DNA of 64,000 nucleotides, taken from assembly GCF_001522545.3 (NCBI RefSeq), contig NC_031797.1:2729836-2793835 (forward strand), given 5' to 3'. The notes under the pieces are model-generated. The model saw only the letters and a list, made by a program, of their open reading frames with translations, was not told the origin of the DNA and ran no database searches. The DNA is from Parus major (Eukaryota > Chordata > Aves > Passeriformes > Paridae). A program made the position numbers and the translations under genes. Shown here in pieces: positions 62,295 to 64,000 of this stretch. Each line of letters begins with the position of its first letter. Position 1 is the first letter of the stretch.

Positions 62295-63280
62295 AGCGAC
62301 CGGGGGGCCGGGGGAAGGGGGCTGTCCGGGGGAGGGAGGGGGCGGGTTAGTGCAAAATGCAGTATCTCTCTCTGGTTGCTGTGCAGCAGGGCCGTGGTGA
62401 CCTGTGCTCGGTGGCAGCTCTCCAGGCCTGTCCCCACGGGCGGGTGGCAGGGCCTGGGGGGTGTCCCCTGCGCCGTCCCCGGCTGCTGCACAGCAATGCA
62501 AGCGCCATAGCATTACCCGTGTGGCCAATCGTGCTCTCCCTGTGCCCAGCCTGCCTTCCCTGGCCCTCCTCCCACTCCGTCAGAGCTGAGCCAGAGCCTG
62601 GCTTGGGCCGCTCTGGGGCCACTTTGCCCCCTGGCTGTCCCAGCTCCTCGGTGCCACGTGGCCCCTTCCTCCACCTGCTGCTCCCCCCTCGGTATTTAAA
62701 GATTGCCCCTTGATCCTAACGGTTCTGCACAACTCCCTGCTAGGATCCCTGGCCCAGAACAATCTCCTCCCTTCCCCAGGCGCTCTTGGTCTCGTCGCAT
62801 CGCCCTGGCCCCGTGTCGCCCACGCCCCTCCTGCACTAATACCAGGCCGGCGCCTTGCTGTTCTGCATGTACCTGTTCTCAACCAGCTCTGGCTGCCAGG
62901 GGCTTCACCCTGGGCTGGAGGGGGAGCCTGTGCCACCTGCTCCTCCTCAGCACAGCATCCAGGGGCCCAGGTGGCTGGGCAGAGGGGGCAGGCAGACCGA
63001 GAGCCTTCCCCGGCCTCCCCCTCCCCGTGCCCCTGCCCTGTGTAGAGGATACAGCAGCTTTCTCTGTTCTTATCTCCGTGCGCTAGCGTGTCTTCTTAAA
63101 AAACAAAAATGGAAAAAAAAAAAATAATAAATAATAATCTGGTGTTTGTATATAGTTCTTTAGAAAGATCTTGTTTTGCTTTTTGTGTTTAATCACTTGA
63201 CCTATAATAAGAGGAACTGAAAATGCTGTATCAAGGACGTACAAGCTGTGCCTTTCAAATAAAGAAATAAGAAGGTTGGT
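62295..63280 (+). other. TLE5: TLE5 3' UTR
   Basis: The sequence from the stop codon to the AATAAA at 63258-63263 has no other gene. Its first part is GC-rich and the last 200 bases are A/T-rich, including an A-run at 63112-63123. Confidence 0.7.
63258..63263 (+). terminator. TLE5 poly(A) signal
   Basis: Canonical AATAAA in TTTCAAATAAAG lies about 965 bases past the TLE5 stop and is followed within 30 bases by a GGTTGGTT-type GT-rich stretch. Confidence 0.75.
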
Positions 63281-63289
63281 TAAAACCAT

Positions 63290-64000
63290 GACTTGCTGCT
63301 GTTTTCTTGATGCCTTTGGGATGACTTTAAAATACTTTCCTGTGTCTCCTGTTCCATCAGCTGGGAAGAACAGGGAGCTTTCCTGGTTCACCTGTGCTGT
63401 GGGAGGTGTCTGGAGGTACAGCCCTCCTTCCTTCAGGTGCCAGCATATCCCAGATTATTCCTTCCTTGTTGGATGTGCTGCTCTCCCTCTCTGGAGGTTT
63501 CTGTGGGAGCCAGGACGAGCAGGGTTAACATTCCCACCTCTGGCTTCTCTCCCACTCCTGTATGGGGCCATCCCCGTGGCCTTTGTGGCTCTGGGACACC
63601 CATGCAGAGGTGGGGGATGTGCCACAGCTGAAATCTGCTGCAACCTGGGCCAGGAGGATCCCCAGGCAAAGCCAGAACAAACGAGCTCAAGGTGAAAGTG
63701 GTGGGTGGTGAGAAGGGAGCAGTAGGGACTCTCCAGAAGAAAAGCAAGGAGCGAAGTGCCCCCGAGGTCTATCAGCTCTGTGCTGGTTTGGTAACACATG
63801 TGGAGGTCCCTGCGGGCTGCCACAGGTCTGCTCTGTGTGTGCATAATTCATTTTTCCTGTGGGCACAGAGGATAAGCTACTTCTGTGGCTCTCAGGCCCC
63901 TCTGGAAAATCCGGCCTGCGTTGCCCTGGGGCTGAGATTGCTGTAATGGAATTGGCTCTCGATAATTAGAGCTGTCCTCTGGCTTCAGAGCCTGCTCCAC
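63290..64000. other. Downstream flank of TLE5
   Basis: No exon or repeat is recognised. In human the next gene on this side is TLE2; none of its exons is visible before the window ends. Confidence 0.5.

Overview
This window is vertebrate nuclear DNA, almost certainly from a bird and probably a passerine. The multi-exon genes are close to their human counterparts. Short GC-rich promoters alternate with compact introns. The interspersed repeats are CR1 LINE 3' ends, an ERV-type LTR, and a SINE with a tRNA-Ile-like head and a CR1-like tail, which is the structure described for the passerine family TguSINE1. The gene order NCLN - S1PR4 - GNA11 - TLE5 matches human 19p13.3 and, by established synteny, an avian microchromosome (chicken chr28 equivalent). 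The species cannot be named from the sequence alone.

Layout. 1-5188: repeat-poor DNA with the likely NCLN 3' UTR, a CR1 tail and an assembly gap. 5189-13970 (minus): NCLN (nicalin), complete, with 15 coding exons resolved to the base and 562 aa. 14028-14400: NCLN promoter with two ACTACA-type elements, then a (GGGAT)n array interrupted by a gap. 15388-16614 (minus): S1PR4, a one-exon GPCR. 17205-17677: an LTR. 20953-22472 (plus): a five-exon granule-type serine protease with an intact triad. 25239-27575 (plus): a paralogous five-exon gene with intact splice sites and reading frame, but with catalytic His replaced by Gln, catalytic Ser replaced by Ala, and the activation N-terminus lost. 31.7-46.35 kb (minus): GNA11, seven exons, 359 aa, with a long 3' UTR. 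46.35-47.2 kb: GNA11 CpG-island promoter. 47.2-53.9 kb: intergenic, with a CR1 copy and a 22-bp minisatellite. 54904-62294 (plus): TLE5 (AES), exons 2-7; exon 1 is not visible and probably lies in the 54138-54872 gap. TLE5 3' UTR follows to about 63.28 kb.

Biology. NCLN (ER translocon/BOS complex), GNA11 (Gq-class G alpha) and TLE5 (Groucho-family corepressor) are conserved housekeeping or signalling genes. S1PR4 is a leukocyte lipid receptor. The most unusual part is the protease pair between S1PR4 and GNA11. One copy looks like an active enzyme with a trypsin-like pocket on a chymase/granzyme-B-type scaffold. The other looks like a maintained, basic, catalytically dead pseudoprotease, similar in concept to mammalian azurocidin but with different substitutions. 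The pair lies where mammals carry GNA15, and no GNA15 exons were recognised here.
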